A stretch of 64,000 nt of DNA from Cyanobacteria bacterium FACHB-502 (GCA_014695325.1 JACJNZ010000079.1:1-64000); one strand, 5' to 3'. Shown: positions 44,028-54,703, counted from the stretch's first letter. Numbers and translations: made by a program. Notes: a model not told the origin generated them from the letters alone.

Positions 44028-44909
44028 ATGGCGATCGTTTACGGAACAAACAATTCTGATTTCATTTCTGGCAATAACAGCAATAATCAGCTATACGGAT
44101 TTGGGGGAAATGATACCCTGCGCGGTTTTGCAGGCAACGATCTGCTGGCTGGTGGTACAGGATTTGACACAGCCGACTATAGCAATCTCGGACGAGCCAT
44201 TACCGTATTGCCAGGTGGATCCGTGAGCAAAAATGGGTTAGGCACCGATCGCCTAGATAGCGTTGAGCGAATTGTCGGTGCATTTGGACAAGCCAATGCA
44301 ATTGACGGTACTGGCGGCAGAGGATTTGCCTGGTTTAACGTCAACCTGGGTTCAAATCAGCTAACAGTAAACGGACTTCCCGGTATTGGCAGTCTCTCCT
44401 TCACGGTTCAAAATTTTGCCAATGTGAGAGGCACGGTCAATGCAGACACGATTACGGGAAACAGTGCTGGCAATTTTATTGATGGCTGGGGCGGTAACGA
44501 TACGCTGATCGGCAGCGGTGGTAACGATGCCCTCGTTGGCAATGCCGGAATTGATGTGCTCGTGGGAACGGATAGCCTGTTTCGAGGTAATCGAGAAATT
44601 GACTCTTTAACCGGTGGAACGGATGCTGATGGGTTTGTGTTGGGCGATCGAAACGGTTCCTACTATCGCGGAGGTGGCTTCAGCGACTATGCCTTGATTC
44701 GAGACTTCAGCTCTAATGACTTGATTCAGCTCGGCAAAGGCGAAGTTTACCAGGCACAACGGGACAGCGCAGGATTTGATCTCTATGTGGTTCGCAATGG
44801 CGTCAGAGATCTTGTGGCTGATGTGCGCACAACCTCATTTGTTGGATTACCCGCCGGAACATTTAGTTTGGCTTCGGGACAACGATTCGGCAACTTCCTG
44901 GGTACCTAA
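44028..44909 (+). CDS. RTX (haemolysin-type calcium-binding repeat) protein
   Basis: A 293-aa protein with GAGGAATTAAA before the ATG. RTX nonapeptide-like repeats occur at the N-terminus (NQLYGFGGNDTLRGFAGNDL) and in the middle (GWGGNDTLIGSGGNDALVGN), forming calcium-bound beta rolls. There is no signal peptide, as expected for type I secretion; the C-terminal ~80 residues would hold the secretion signal. The family is common on cyanobacterial surfaces and S-layers. The nearby transporter has a C39 peptidase and is not the usual RTX exporter, so the pairing is uncertain. Confidence 0.85.
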   Translation: MAIVYGTNNSDFISGNNSNNQLYGFGGNDTLRGFAGNDLLAGGTGFDTADYSNLGRAITVLPGGSVSKNGLGTDRLDSVERIVGAFGQANAIDGTGGRGFAWFNVNLGSNQLTVNGLPGIGSLSFTVQNFANVRGTVNADTITGNSAGNFIDGWGGNDTLIGSGGNDALVGNAGIDVLVGTDSLFRGNREIDSLTGGTDADGFVLGDRNGSYYRGGGFSDYALIRDFSSNDLIQLGKGEVYQAQRDSAGFDLYVVRNGVRDLVADVRTTSFVGLPAGTFSLASGQRFGNFLGT

Positions 44910-44942
44910 TTACATCGCTGAAGACGGATAACTGGCTTGGGT

Positions 44943-47900
44943 CTAATCGCATTCTCGGCTCATCACCAGTTGTCCGTCCGGCAATTGATACACGCCCTGT
45001 GGCTCTAGAATTGCATCTCCCGATCGCCAAGCATCAGCCTCATCGCTTCCGGTGTGAATCTCTCCGGTTGGATAGGGCGAAAGGGGGGCAACGCCGGGTC
45101 GAAGCGGCAATCCACCTGATCCGGTAATCAAAAATGTGCCGCCAGACTCGGTACGAGCAATGCAGCTATTCGCAATCAAGCTATCTGCATCCACAACGGT
45201 TTCTGCTAAGTCGGCAAGACTATTTTGAATGAAACTTGTATCCGGGGTCGTGATGGTTCCAGAGCTAACGCTGCCAGTTGCGTTTAAATCAACGCGATCG
45301 TTGCCGTCTAGATTGGCGATGTCGGATAACTGAGAAGCACCTGGCTGATAGTTATTGGCAAAAAATGCCACTGTGTCGAGACGAATATCGCCTCCCCTTC
45401 CTTCTGCAGCGGATGCAAAGATATCGCTGTCATCAAAGGCAATGATACTTCCAGCATTTAAGGTGATATTGCCACCATTTCGGGCACTGTTGGTGCGGAT
45501 ATTGCTGTTACCCAATAAACGAATATCACGAGCCGCAACCCGGATATCGCCTCCAGAAGCATTCACAGCAGAAGTGGTGACATCACTATTCGCTGCTGTA
45601 AAAGTACCTGCTGCATTGATCACCAGATCGCCAGCCAGCGTATTCTCGCCCTGACTCTCGGTTGAAATTTGGGCCCGATCGCGAAGCGTTACATTTCCCC
45701 TAGTTTGAATCGTCACTTCTCCTGCTGCACCGCTGCCCTGGCTTTGAGCAGAAATTCGGGCACGATCGCGCAGCTCAAGGTCTGTGGTGTTGAGTGTAAT
45801 TCTGCCGCCGTTTCCGGTTGAATCACTGCGACTGCTGGCAAAAAAGCCGCTCTCGCCCTGTCCTTCGTTCGGCAGAAACGCTGCTCCGGCTCTGGTTTGT
45901 CGCTGTCTCAAGTTTGCGTCTTGTCCGCTGAGGGTAATGCGATCGCGGATATTCAGCGCAATATTTCCGGCTTGCCCTTCTCGCAGAGTTGTCGTTACAA
46001 TTTGTCCGCCATTCAGCAGATCCAGAGAATTGGCATTAATTTCGACACTGCCGCCGCGATCGGCATTTGCAGTTCTGGCATTGATAACAGCCCCTTCAGC
46101 GATTCGTAGCGTTCCTGTGCGGAGGGTAACTGTTCCGCCCCTGCCCTGTGAATCGATCGCGTTTGAGCTGGTGATTTCGCTAGAGAGTCCAAGCCCATTG
46201 GTTCCCCGCAGCACAATCCCATCCTGAGCCAGGATTACTACGCTTCCGGCATTGCCGATTCCTTCCGTCGCAGCGGTGACTCTGGCACCATTGCGGACTC
46301 GGAGCTGATCCGTCTCGACGCGCAGGTTGCCGCCCCTACCCTCGCCGCTCTGTTCCACCGCAGAAGCAAAGCCGCTGGGAATCAGCCCTCTGGCTCCTGA
46401 AGCAGTCTGAATTCGGCGTGCTCCGCTTAAATCAATGCGATCGACATCGACAAATAAATTGCCCGCGTTGCCATTGCCTTGCGTGGTGGTAGCAATTTGA
46501 CCCCCATTGCTAAGGCTTAATTGTCCTCCTCTTATTGTTAACCGCCCCCCGTTACCCGATGCTGTTTCCGCAACCACTGACGCAATCAATCCGCCCGATA
46601 CTTGAAGCCGATCGGCAGTAATCGATAAATTGCCAGCATTTCCAACACCGCGTGTCGATGCTTCGATCGATCCATTTTGGATTTGTAGTTGGTCGGTCAC
46701 GATCGCAATATTGCCGCTTTGCCCCCGCCCCTGGGCTTCAAGAATGGAGAAGATACCGCTGGGCTGTCCGTTTGCTGGATTCTCGCCAGTGATGTTAATC
46801 CGTTCTGATCGAATCGCAATATTGCCTGCTTCTCCTCTGGTAAAACTGCCTGTGCTAATTTGTCCGCCGTTGAGCAAACTCAGCCGCTCTGCCTCGATCG
46901 TGATATCCCCAGCCGTGCCCTGCGTTGCCTGTCTGCGAACCTGTGAGCGAATAAATCCTAAATCTAGAATGATTTGATCTGCTTGGATCACGATATCCCC
47001 TGCTTGCCCGATGCCCTCAATGGAAGCAGAAATATTGGCAGTGCCCGCAAGCCGCACGCGATCGGCTTCTACCCGGATGTCGCCCGCGCGTCCGTTGCCA
47101 AGTTCTTCAACGTTGGCTGAAAAACTGCTGTCTCCATTGGCATCGCGTCCGGCAATATCAATGTTGTTCACCCGCACGAAAAGATTGCCAGCATTCCCAC
47201 GACCAAAAAGACTGGGACTGACCTGCGCTCCGTTTTGTAAGCTTAATTCCCGGCCGGTGAGCGTAATATTGGCGGCGTTCCCGGTCGCCCCTATATTCAC
47301 AGCAGAAGAAATCAGGCTGTTATCAAACACCATGCGATCGGCATTGATTCTAATCTCGCCGCCATTCCCAGAACCAAGTACCTGTGCTGCAATCAGCGAT
47401 CGATTGTTCAACGTCAAATTGTCTGCCTGAATGGTGATATCCCCTCCCTGCTGATTGATGGCTGAAGGTCCGACTGAATTGCTGACTGCGCTGTCGTTAA
47501 GCTGAATGCGATCGATCTCGAGAAGAATATTGCCTCCGCGACCCACGCCGTTCGTACTGGCATCGATAGAGCTATCGGTTTGCATATCCAACTGCTGCCC
47601 CCGGAGTGCGATCGTTCCGGCATTACCTCTGCCACGGCTCACGGTGAGGATTGAGGCGTCGTTCGAGAGCTGAATCCGATCGACATTCAAATTCAAATTG
47701 CCCCCTTCTCCCTGTCCCCCGGTTGCGACGGCTGAGCTAATTGCGCTGTTGCGCCCAGAAATTTCGAGTTGATTTGCCCAAACTGTAATGCTGCCTGCGC
47801 TGCCGTTGTCAAAAGTACTGGTATCGATCTGGGCACCGTTGCGAAGGTTAATCTGCTGTGCATTGATGGCGATATTGCCGCCGTTCCCGTTCGTGTTCTC

Positions 47901-50198
47901 GTCTTCTAAGACCTGGCTGCCAATTGCGGATCGGTTGAGGTCGATCGTTCCCGCCTGGATGTTAATGTTTCCGGCACTGCCTCTGCCGCGCGTTGAAGCC
48001 GTGATCTCGCCGTCGTTCTGGAGCTGGAGCTGATTCGCTTGAATTTGAATACTGCCGCCATTGCCCACGGCTCCCCGTCGAATCGAGGCTGTGATTGAAC
48101 CGTTGTCTATGAAAAGGCGATCGGCTTGAATGTTCATGCCTCCAGGATTACCGTTGCCTAAGGTAGAAGCCGTAATCGTGGCGTTGCCTTCTAGCCGAAT
48201 CTGGTTTGCCCGAATTGCGATATTGCCGCCTTGTCCGTTTCCGCCCGTTTCCACCAGGGAGAACAAACCGCTGGGAGTATTATCAACGACGCCGTTCAAG
48301 GTCATTTGGTCTGCCTGAACCGATAAGTTACCCGCATTTCCGTTGCCATAGGTGGCAGTGCTCACCTGCGAACCCTCTCGCACCGTGAATTGCTGTACAT
48401 CCAGCGTAATATTTCCGGCATTTCCCCTTGCCTGGCTGCCCACCTGCGTGCGAATGAAGGCATTATTCAAGTCCATTTGATTAGCCCGAATCGTAATGTT
48501 GCCGCTATTGCCGATCGCCGATTCTTCGAGAGAACCGCCAAAGAAATTCAAGACCCCCGTGCTGGCTTGAATTAAGCCCCTATTGATGTTGACCCGATCG
48601 GCGCGAATCTCGACATTCCCGGCATTGCCCTGCCCCAGAGTTCCAGTGCTGATTAAACCGCGATCTTCAAGTCGGAGCTGCCCTGCCTCGATCGAAATAT
48701 TGCCGCCCTGCCCGATCGCATCTGCATCGATGACAGAGAAAAGACCGCTGCTGCCAACTGTGCTGTTAAACCCGCTAATTTCAACCTGATCCGCCCGAAT
48801 CAGAAGATTTCCCGCACTGCTGCCGCCAAAGGAACTGCCAACAAACTGAGTCCCGTTTTGCAACCGGAGCTGCTGCGCATTCACACGAATCTCTCCCGCA
48901 TTGCCTGCGCCCCTCGTTTGCGTCGTAATCAGGCTGTTGTTGAAGTTAATTCGATCGCCCAAAATGATCAAATCTCCGGCATTGCCCGCCGCAAAGGTGG
49001 AGGCAGAAATGAGACTGCGATTACTGGCAAAAAGCTGTGGGGTTTGCAGAGTCACATTACCGCCTGCTCCGGTGCTGCCCGATTGGGGGTCAGAGAGAAT
49101 CGTGCTTGCATTCAGGCTTACCGTATTTGCCGCTCGAATGTTCACCGATCCGGCTGGACCTGCGCCCTGAGTCGTTGCCTCAATTCTGGCATTTTCGAGA
49201 ATCAGATTGTCTGCGCTGATATTGATATCGCTTCCGCGCCCGGTTGCAGAAGCCCCCACTCCGGAAGTAATGCGGCTGTTGAAAACTCCAAGATTGCCAG
49301 TTGCCTCAATTTCAATGCCGCGGCTGTCTGCTGTATTGCCTGTGCTAGACGCCAAGACTGCCCGATTGCTCAACTGAAGATTGCGATTCTGGAGACGCGC
49401 CCCGCCTCCTCGAAATACCCCAATTCCGCCTCCATTTGCCAGAAAGACATCGGCGCGAGGTACCTCTGCCGGAAATGCCAGCCTCGGCTGCTGTTCGCTC
49501 CCGGTGAGGGCAACGGTTCCTGTTCCTGCTAGCCCACCCACATCAATAAATCCTGCGCTGGTCACCAGAACGCCGCGATCGAAAATGATGTCTCCTCCCA
49601 GGAGAATTGCACTCGAACCCACTCCGGACGCTAATCCGCTTGTAGAGCGGTTGACAATATTTCCGGTTGGAATTTGGTTAAACAGAAACGCCGAAGGATT
49701 CACGGTCAGCAATGGAGACGGAACTTCTGGATTCGTGGCACTAAAAAATCCTTGTTCACCAAACCCGATCGCATTCGCTGTCGTCCCAATAAAGGATCCC
49801 TGTACATCTAATTGGGCGTTTGGTCCAAACACAATGCCATTTGGATTCATGAAGAACAAATTGGCAGAACCTCGCACACCCAATGTTCCTAAGATGTCCG
49901 ATCGGTTGGCTCCCGTCACCCGGCTGAAAATGCGCGTTACTCCTTCCGGATTCAGGAAATAAACGCTGCCTTGCGCCTCAACGTCAAATTCCTGAAAGCT
50001 ATGAAATAAATTTGCTCCGCGTCTAGCTCCGCCATCGATGTCAAAATCTCTGGAGCTGCGATCGATCACTCGCGATCGTTCCTCGCCCAAAGTTGCATCG
50101 GGAACAGGTCGCGCAAAACCTGGCTGACCCATTCCTCCGGTTAAAATTGCCACGCCAAGCGCAACAACCAAGCTCCACTGCCAGCGAGTGTGAAACAC
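44943..50198 (-). CDS. Giant TPS exoprotein (TpsA), paralogue
   Basis: A 1751-aa protein with signal peptide (WSLVVALGVAILTGGMG), TPS domain with FMNPNGIVFGP, and a long beta-helix built of G-x-A-G-N-I/V repeats (for example GNAGNVEIRADRVNI, GNGGNIAINAQQINL). It ends with the same tail as the copy at 32787 (TSFIQNSLADL, NSCIARTESGGTF, QGVYQLPDGQLV). It lies 44 bp downstream of tpsB on the same strand, the classic tpsBA arrangement. It is presumably a surface adhesin or released exoprotein. Confidence 0.93.
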   Translation of the reverse strand: MFHTRWQWSLVVALGVAILTGGMGQPGFARPVPDATLGEERSRVIDRSSRDFDIDGGARRGANLFHSFQEFDVEAQGSVYFLNPEGVTRIFSRVTGANRSDILGTLGVRGSANLFFMNPNGIVFGPNAQLDVQGSFIGTTANAIGFGEQGFFSATNPEVPSPLLTVNPSAFLFNQIPTGNIVNRSTSGLASGVGSSAILLGGDIIFDRGVLVTSAGFIDVGGLAGTGTVALTGSEQQPRLAFPAEVPRADVFLANGGGIGVFRGGGARLQNRNLQLSNRAVLASSTGNTADSRGIEIEATGNLGVFNSRITSGVGASATGRGSDINISADNLILENARIEATTQGAGPAGSVNIRAANTVSLNASTILSDPQSGSTGAGGNVTLQTPQLFASNRSLISASTFAAGNAGDLIILGDRINFNNSLITTQTRGAGNAGEIRVNAQQLRLQNGTQFVGSSFGGSSAGNLLIRADQVEISGFNSTVGSSGLFSVIDADAIGQGGNISIEAGQLRLEDRGLISTGTLGQGNAGNVEIRADRVNINRGLIQASTGVLNFFGGSLEESAIGNSGNITIRANQMDLNNAFIRTQVGSQARGNAGNITLDVQQFTVREGSQVSTATYGNGNAGNLSVQADQMTLNGVVDNTPSGLFSLVETGGNGQGGNIAIRANQIRLEGNATITASTLGNGNPGGMNIQADRLFIDNGSITASIRRGAVGNGGSIQIQANQLQLQNDGEITASTRGRGSAGNINIQAGTIDLNRSAIGSQVLEDENTNGNGGNIAINAQQINLRNGAQIDTSTFDNGSAGSITVWANQLEISGRNSAISSAVATGGQGEGGNLNLNVDRIQLSNDASILTVSRGRGNAGTIALRGQQLDMQTDSSIDASTNGVGRGGNILLEIDRIQLNDSAVSNSVGPSAINQQGGDITIQADNLTLNNRSLIAAQVLGSGNGGEIRINADRMVFDNSLISSAVNIGATGNAANITLTGRELSLQNGAQVSPSLFGRGNAGNLFVRVNNIDIAGRDANGDSSFSANVEELGNGRAGDIRVEADRVRLAGTANISASIEGIGQAGDIVIQADQIILDLGFIRSQVRRQATQGTAGDITIEAERLSLLNGGQISTGSFTRGEAGNIAIRSERINITGENPANGQPSGIFSILEAQGRGQSGNIAIVTDQLQIQNGSIEASTRGVGNAGNLSITADRLQVSGGLIASVVAETASGNGGRLTIRGGQLSLSNGGQIATTTQGNGNAGNLFVDVDRIDLSGARRIQTASGARGLIPSGFASAVEQSGEGRGGNLRVETDQLRVRNGARVTAATEGIGNAGSVVILAQDGIVLRGTNGLGLSSEITSSNAIDSQGRGGTVTLRTGTLRIAEGAVINARTANADRGGSVEINANSLDLLNGGQIVTTTLREGQAGNIALNIRDRITLSGQDANLRQRQTRAGAAFLPNEGQGESGFFASSRSDSTGNGGRITLNTTDLELRDRARISAQSQGSGAAGEVTIQTRGNVTLRDRAQISTESQGENTLAGDLVINAAGTFTAANSDVTTSAVNASGGDIRVAARDIRLLGNSNIRTNSARNGGNITLNAGSIIAFDDSDIFASAAEGRGGDIRLDTVAFFANNYQPGASQLSDIANLDGNDRVDLNATGSVSSGTITTPDTSFIQNSLADLAETVVDADSLIANSCIARTESGGTFLITGSGGLPLRPGVAPLSPYPTGEIHTGSDEADAWRSGDAILEPQGVYQLPDGQLVMSRECD

Positions 50199-50242
50199 AA
50201 ATTTCTGCTCCTTTTACCGGGGATTGACAAAGCGTAACTGAT

Positions 50243-52207
50243 TTAAAACGGCTGATAGCGCACTGAGAAATACAGCCCGTTATCCTGCAAAGAATCGCCT
50301 TCACTCTCGACATCGATTAACGGAATGCCGTAATCTAGCCCGATCGCCAAATCCTGAGTGATCGCCCAGCGTAGCCCCAACCCCACACTGGCGAGCGTTG
50401 CAGTGGTCGGATCGGGTGACTCGTTATTCCAGCCATGCCCAATTTCAGCAAAGGGAATGAGCTGTAGCCGATTGGAATTGGGCAACAGGGCGAACCGAGC
50501 TTCTACCGCCCCCAAAAACCCGTTATCGGTCACAAGCTGATTTTGGCGATAGCCTCTTACCGTCCCGATTCCGCCATAGCCAAACCGCTCCAGTGACAGC
50601 AGCGAATCCGGCGTGAGTTGAGCCACCAATCGCGATACCAGTACCCACCGGGGCGAAAGCCGCTGCACCCACTGAAACTGTCCCAACCAGGCAAAAAAAC
50701 GTCCATCCGTTCCCGTCTCGTTAACCGTTGCGTCAAAGGCATCGATGCCCAGGCTAAACTGCGATCGTGCTGCCAGAACAGTGCGGGCATCCCGCTCCAC
50801 CCAATCCTGAGAAAAGCGCAGCACCGTCACATTCGATTCGCCATCTTCAGGTCCAACTGAGAAGGAAAACGGCTCTCCTTCCAGAAACGTGGTGCTCCGT
50901 CGCAAATCTGCTTGTAATCCCAGCGCAAATTCGGTTTCGGGCTTCCGAATCAGGGGTTGACGAAAACCGATAGAAAACGTTTCTGATTCGCTCCGAATGT
51001 CTAAATCCTCAAACTGCTGCTCAATAATTGACGATTCATCGGTGCTGTAGCTTAAGCTAAGGGTTCCCTCTTGAGGATTGACGGGAATCGCATAGCGAAT
51101 ATCAAAGCTGTCTAGCCCTTCGGTAATGCTATATGCGGCACTAATGCGATCGCCGATTCCAAACAGATTATCGTGACCCATCTGAATGCTGAACTGCTCA
51201 GAACCAATGCTGGGCGACTGGTAATTATCCGCACCAAACCCCAGGCGAAATGTCGGAGCTTCGATCACCTGAACGGTCAGAATGTTTCGTCCGGGCGCGC
51301 TGCCTGCAATCAGCTCTGCATTGACCTGTTGGATCAGGGGATTGAGCTGTAGCAATTGCAGGGCTTCCTCAATTTGCTGCTGGCTGACGGGTCTTGTGTC
51401 TGCCTGAACCAGTCGGCTGCTGATATAGCTCTCTCGCAGCCGGGCAGAGCCGCACTGATTTTCTGCAACGGCTTCCTCCTCTTCTGCAGTAAATTGCGAT
51501 TCCTGAGTTTGGTCGATCGCCGTCCCATTTGACGGACTACCCTCGGACTGGGCTGGAACGGACGCTGAAACCGGACTGGAATTGGCAAGAGTTCGCGCCG
51601 CACCTGGAGAAAGTAAACAGAGATCGATCGCTTCTAGCGTTCCTTCCACCACTTGAATGCGAATGATTCCATCGGTGAGCACCTGATTGTTCAGCAGGAA
51701 TGCACCAGACGTGACATAACCATTGCTGATGTAGAGCTGGGTGATGCGCGATCGCAGCTCGAGCAAGTCTTCAAACGTCAGTGCGTCTCGCGCTTCGTAT
51801 TCTGTGACTAAAGCCTCAATCTCCCGGTGTAAAACAGTACTGCCCTCCACTTCAATCTGCTGCACCGGAAAGCGAAGATTCAGATTAGGAGCGGTTGGTG
51901 AAGGGGAAGAAGCAGGCGGCTGAAGGACAGGCTCCGGTGGAGTGGTTGGGGGAGGAGCAGGAGTAGGTGGAAGCGTATCTGATGGTCTGGGGATTGCTTC
52001 TTCTACAGGATCTGATACGTCTCGTGGAAGACCAACCCCCTCGGGAGAAACGGATTGAGCGCATCCGGCAGTAGACCAGAAGATTAAAGGAAGGAGACCC
52101 ACCCTAGACAGGGTACGAAGGAAGAGAGAATGCATCCGGATCTGTTTACGACTCAGCGAAATTGAGCGAATTAATAACCATCGGTAGGATATCTGCTTTT
52201 GGAGCAT
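50243..52207 (-). CDS. TpsB outer-membrane transporter (ShlB/FhaC/HecB family)
   Basis: About 654 aa. ATG 52207 is preceded by AGAGGA; ATG 52135 directly before the signal-like helix (TLSRVGLLPLIFWSTAG) is the alternative. A Pro-rich linker (residues about 70-110) precedes the POTRA domains (NLNLRFPVQQIEVEGSTVLH; VVEGTLEAIDL), then a 16-stranded barrel with the Omp85 motif GGIGTVRGYRQNQ and a C-terminal aromatic strand (LYFSVRYQPF). An unusual ~70-residue Ser/Glu-rich insertion with two Cys lies between the POTRAs. It exports the exoprotein encoded just downstream and possibly the distant paralogue. Confidence 0.93.
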   Translation of the reverse strand: MLQKQISYRWLLIRSISLSRKQIRMHSLFLRTLSRVGLLPLIFWSTAGCAQSVSPEGVGLPRDVSDPVEEAIPRPSDTLPPTPAPPPTTPPEPVLQPPASSPSPTAPNLNLRFPVQQIEVEGSTVLHREIEALVTEYEARDALTFEDLLELRSRITQLYISNGYVTSGAFLLNNQVLTDGIIRIQVVEGTLEAIDLCLLSPGAARTLANSSPVSASVPAQSEGSPSNGTAIDQTQESQFTAEEEEAVAENQCGSARLRESYISSRLVQADTRPVSQQQIEEALQLLQLNPLIQQVNAELIAGSAPGRNILTVQVIEAPTFRLGFGADNYQSPSIGSEQFSIQMGHDNLFGIGDRISAAYSITEGLDSFDIRYAIPVNPQEGTLSLSYSTDESSIIEQQFEDLDIRSESETFSIGFRQPLIRKPETEFALGLQADLRRSTTFLEGEPFSFSVGPEDGESNVTVLRFSQDWVERDARTVLAARSQFSLGIDAFDATVNETGTDGRFFAWLGQFQWVQRLSPRWVLVSRLVAQLTPDSLLSLERFGYGGIGTVRGYRQNQLVTDNGFLGAVEARFALLPNSNRLQLIPFAEIGHGWNNESPDPTTATLASVGLGLRWAITQDLAIGLDYGIPLIDVESEGDSLQDNGLYFSVRYQPF

Positions 52208-52293
52208 GCCACTAGTCCTCTTCAAGAAGTTTATCTTCCGAGAGGAACGGGTTTATTTCAGCGATCATGCTGCAAAAGCTCTATCTTCGCTGC

Positions 52294-53216
52294 TATAGAA
52301 CCCATTTGAGATCTATGCACTTGCTAACCGCTTGAGCATTAATCGGATAAAACACAGGTTGAGCTTTGCTCTGGCATGATCAAGCGTTCGCTCAAAATTC
52401 TTAACCAAACTCTTGCACCGCTCTATCCAGGCATGCGACCGTTCAACTATCCACCGAGTTGCCACCGGGACAAATCCTGTTTTTTCCTGTGCTGCCTTCT
52501 CCGCTTTCGTTGGCTTAGGAGCAAGCTCAAAGCGAATCTTAGTCATCATCTGCGGGTAGAGTTGCTGCAAGGCAGCAATCAGCTTGTCTAGGTGATACCC
52601 GTGGTCAAGCAGAATGGTAATCTTCGGGATGTTAACGGGTTTAGCTCGAAAGTAATCGAGATTGCGGTTGAGCAGTTCAATTAGCCCTTGGTCATCGGAA
52701 ACATTGGCTTTGGTGCAATGAGTGAAGAAGGGAAATCCTAAAGTATCAATGACAAGATATCGTTTGATGCCATTGGTGCACTTGTAGTGACAAAAGCCTT
52801 TGGACTCTACGCTGGCGTTACAAGTGTTCTTGACCGCTTGCGAATCAACAATGAGTAAACGTGTCCATTTCGGTTTTTTTTACGTTGGCTCGGACCTGTC
52901 CATGCAACGTTGCCAAGATGCGTTCAAGTACTCCATCAGAGCGCCATTGAATGCAAGTGCCAGAAAACCGTGGAATAAGGCGGTAAGTCTTTGGGCAAGT
53001 CACACCAGTTACATCCGTTCTTGAGTTGATAGAAGATGCCGTCAAGGATTTGCCGTTTGCTCCACTTGGGCGGTCGCGTTTTCTGCTTCTGGGGTAACAA
53101 GGGTTCGATGAGTTCCCACTCTTTGTCGCTTAAGCTGCTAGAGTATAGCATCAGTTCGAGGACAACACTTCCTCCTGATCCTAGCTTCTTATTCAAGATC
53201 CCAAATGGGTTCTATA
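52294..53216 (-). mobile_element. Broken IS5-family element
   Basis: About 920 bp with terminal repeats TATAGAACCCATTTGAGATC at the left and GATCCCAAATGGGTTCTATA at the right (one mismatch in 20). It contains an IS5-type transposase in three frames. Confidence 0.8.
52313..53151 (-). pseudogene. IS5-family transposase with frameshifts
   Basis: The N-terminus reads SSLSDKEWELIEPLLPQKQK and NGCNWCDLPKDLPPYSTVFW, shifts frame near 52985 (QWRSDGVLERILATLHGQ), then again at a run of eight A on the minus strand (52874-52881). The C-terminal frame contains WIVERSHAWIERCKSL with the Y/R-E-R-x-x-x-W-like Glu signature. The A8 run could be a programmed slippage site, but the first shift looks like a true mutation. 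Confidence 0.75.
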
Positions 53217-53709
53217 AGCGCAGAGCAACTGGTTGAGCTGCTGCTGCCATTCGTATGGAGCAAGAATTGATGGGTGATTGTCAGTCTGCATATTAAAACA
53301 GGTTTGTGGATTTCCTTTTCATTACACCTTCTTGCTAAGTTGACAACGCAGTATCCTGCGCTGGTCTTGCACATTGATGAAGTTAACGTTGGGGGAGGAA
53401 AGCACTTCAAAGCGTCCATAGACCTGATAAGGGTCAAGTGAGACAAAAACGCTGTTCAGGGTTTGCTGTTAATTCTTGTTTCCTTTTTTATCCGGCTACA
53501 TTGTTGTGGTGGTAACCACCATTAACTGGTTTTTGCGACACAACCAGAAGGCGTTAGGTATGGCACAAAAACTGAACCGTTGCTGCGGCGTTTTGGAGTA
53601 GCCGATACTAAACTAGGTACGACAAAAACAATGTTGAGCCTACAAACTGAGTCGTAGACTGGGGAGATTCAGACCATTGGCTACAGGAGGACTGACGGAG
53701 GCGCTCACC
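53217..53709. other. Gene-poor stretch with a solo IS6-type end
   Basis: Contains TGGTTTTTGCGACACAACC at 53527-53545, another solitary IS6-type terminal repeat. No gene was recognised in the rest. Confidence 0.5.
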
Positions 53710-53976
53710 ATGCGGATAAAGCTAAAGGAAATTGGGTTTGCCAATGGGACAGTGTTTGTAGACCTCTATAACATCGGTTTCAGGGTTAAAGCTTTTGTCA
53801 ACACTCACCATGTGAATGGAGAAGCGGGAAGCATTCCTGGTTCGCTCTTACAGGGGGAAGAGATGATGGTTGAGCGAGTATTGATGAATTCTGGTCGCTT
53901 ATGGGTCAGCGGCAAAAACCCTAGAGGCGAGCGAGTGGATTTGAACCCCAAAGATTTGATTTATGTAGAGGAGTAG
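53710..53976 (+). CDS. Unrecognised 88-aa protein
   Basis: The start is ATG 53710 with GGAGG 9 nt upstream. Short beta-strand-like segments (TVFVDLYNIGFRVKAFVNTH; RLWVSGKNPRGERVDLNPKD) suggest a small beta-rich domain. No family, signal peptide or membrane segment is visible. It stands alone next to mobile-element debris. Confidence 0.55.
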   Translation: MRIKLKEIGFANGTVFVDLYNIGFRVKAFVNTHHVNGEAGSIPGSLLQGEEMMVERVLMNSGRLWVSGKNPRGERVDLNPKDLIYVEE

Positions 53977-54703
53977 CGATTGCCAACCAAGATGTGGCAT
54001 TGGTACAATCTCCGCAGCCTTTGCCAAGAGGTGACTTACACGGATTGAATGGCTACCAGTTGCTTTCTTGAAAACTGAATCATACTCCTTCCCGAGTGGG
54101 ATTTAGTAATCGCTATCCGCTACACACATTCCCTGGCACTTGATACCATTTGTTGCTGTCCTTAGACAATGGTGACATTGCCGGATTTTCTGGGAGCTTG
54201 CCCCAAAAGGGTCTTCGCTGTCTTTATCTACCTGCAACGTATTGTCTTGAGCCTGAGGTTGTTGAATCATTGGGTCAATTTATCAAGCTACTTGCTCTGT
54301 CATTTCACAAAGTAGCATGGCTGCAAGCGATTGCTGAACTGTTACGGCTTCGGATATCAAGCCCTTCAGTACCCTCCATTCGGTTGGAAAGTGGAAGTGG
54401 GCGAGATTGCTCCTCTTGTAGCCAGTGGGCAAGAGATCCGAGAACTCTACTCTTGCAACGCAACCAACTCCGGCAACAGGACTGCAACCAACCAGGAGAG
54501 CCCAGACGATCGGGGGTTTCCGCCAGGTTGCCAACTCGTGAATCCCGACAACGGAACTGAAACTTGCGAGTAAACAACCTACCCCGACCCCTGGAAGCAG
54601 GGTCGCCAACTCTTGAATTCCGGCAACGAAGCTGAAACATAACGTGATGCTCCTACACGTCTGTAATAAGTAAGCATAAGGCTCCTGCCTCATCAGGCTG
54701 AAA
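53977..54703. other. Gene-poor stretch with a 37-bp direct repeat
   Basis: Two similar 37-bp copies, at 54527-54563 and 54602-54638, share GCCAACTC-T-GAATcCCGgCAACG-A-CTGAAAC. A weaker third piece is near 54455-54490. Overlapping open frames on both strands here lack family features and are not called. Confidence 0.45.

Noticed and set aside
54150..54693. Overlapping 80-136-aa frames on both strands
   Set aside because: They overlap one another, use a direct repeat as coding sequence and have no conserved features.
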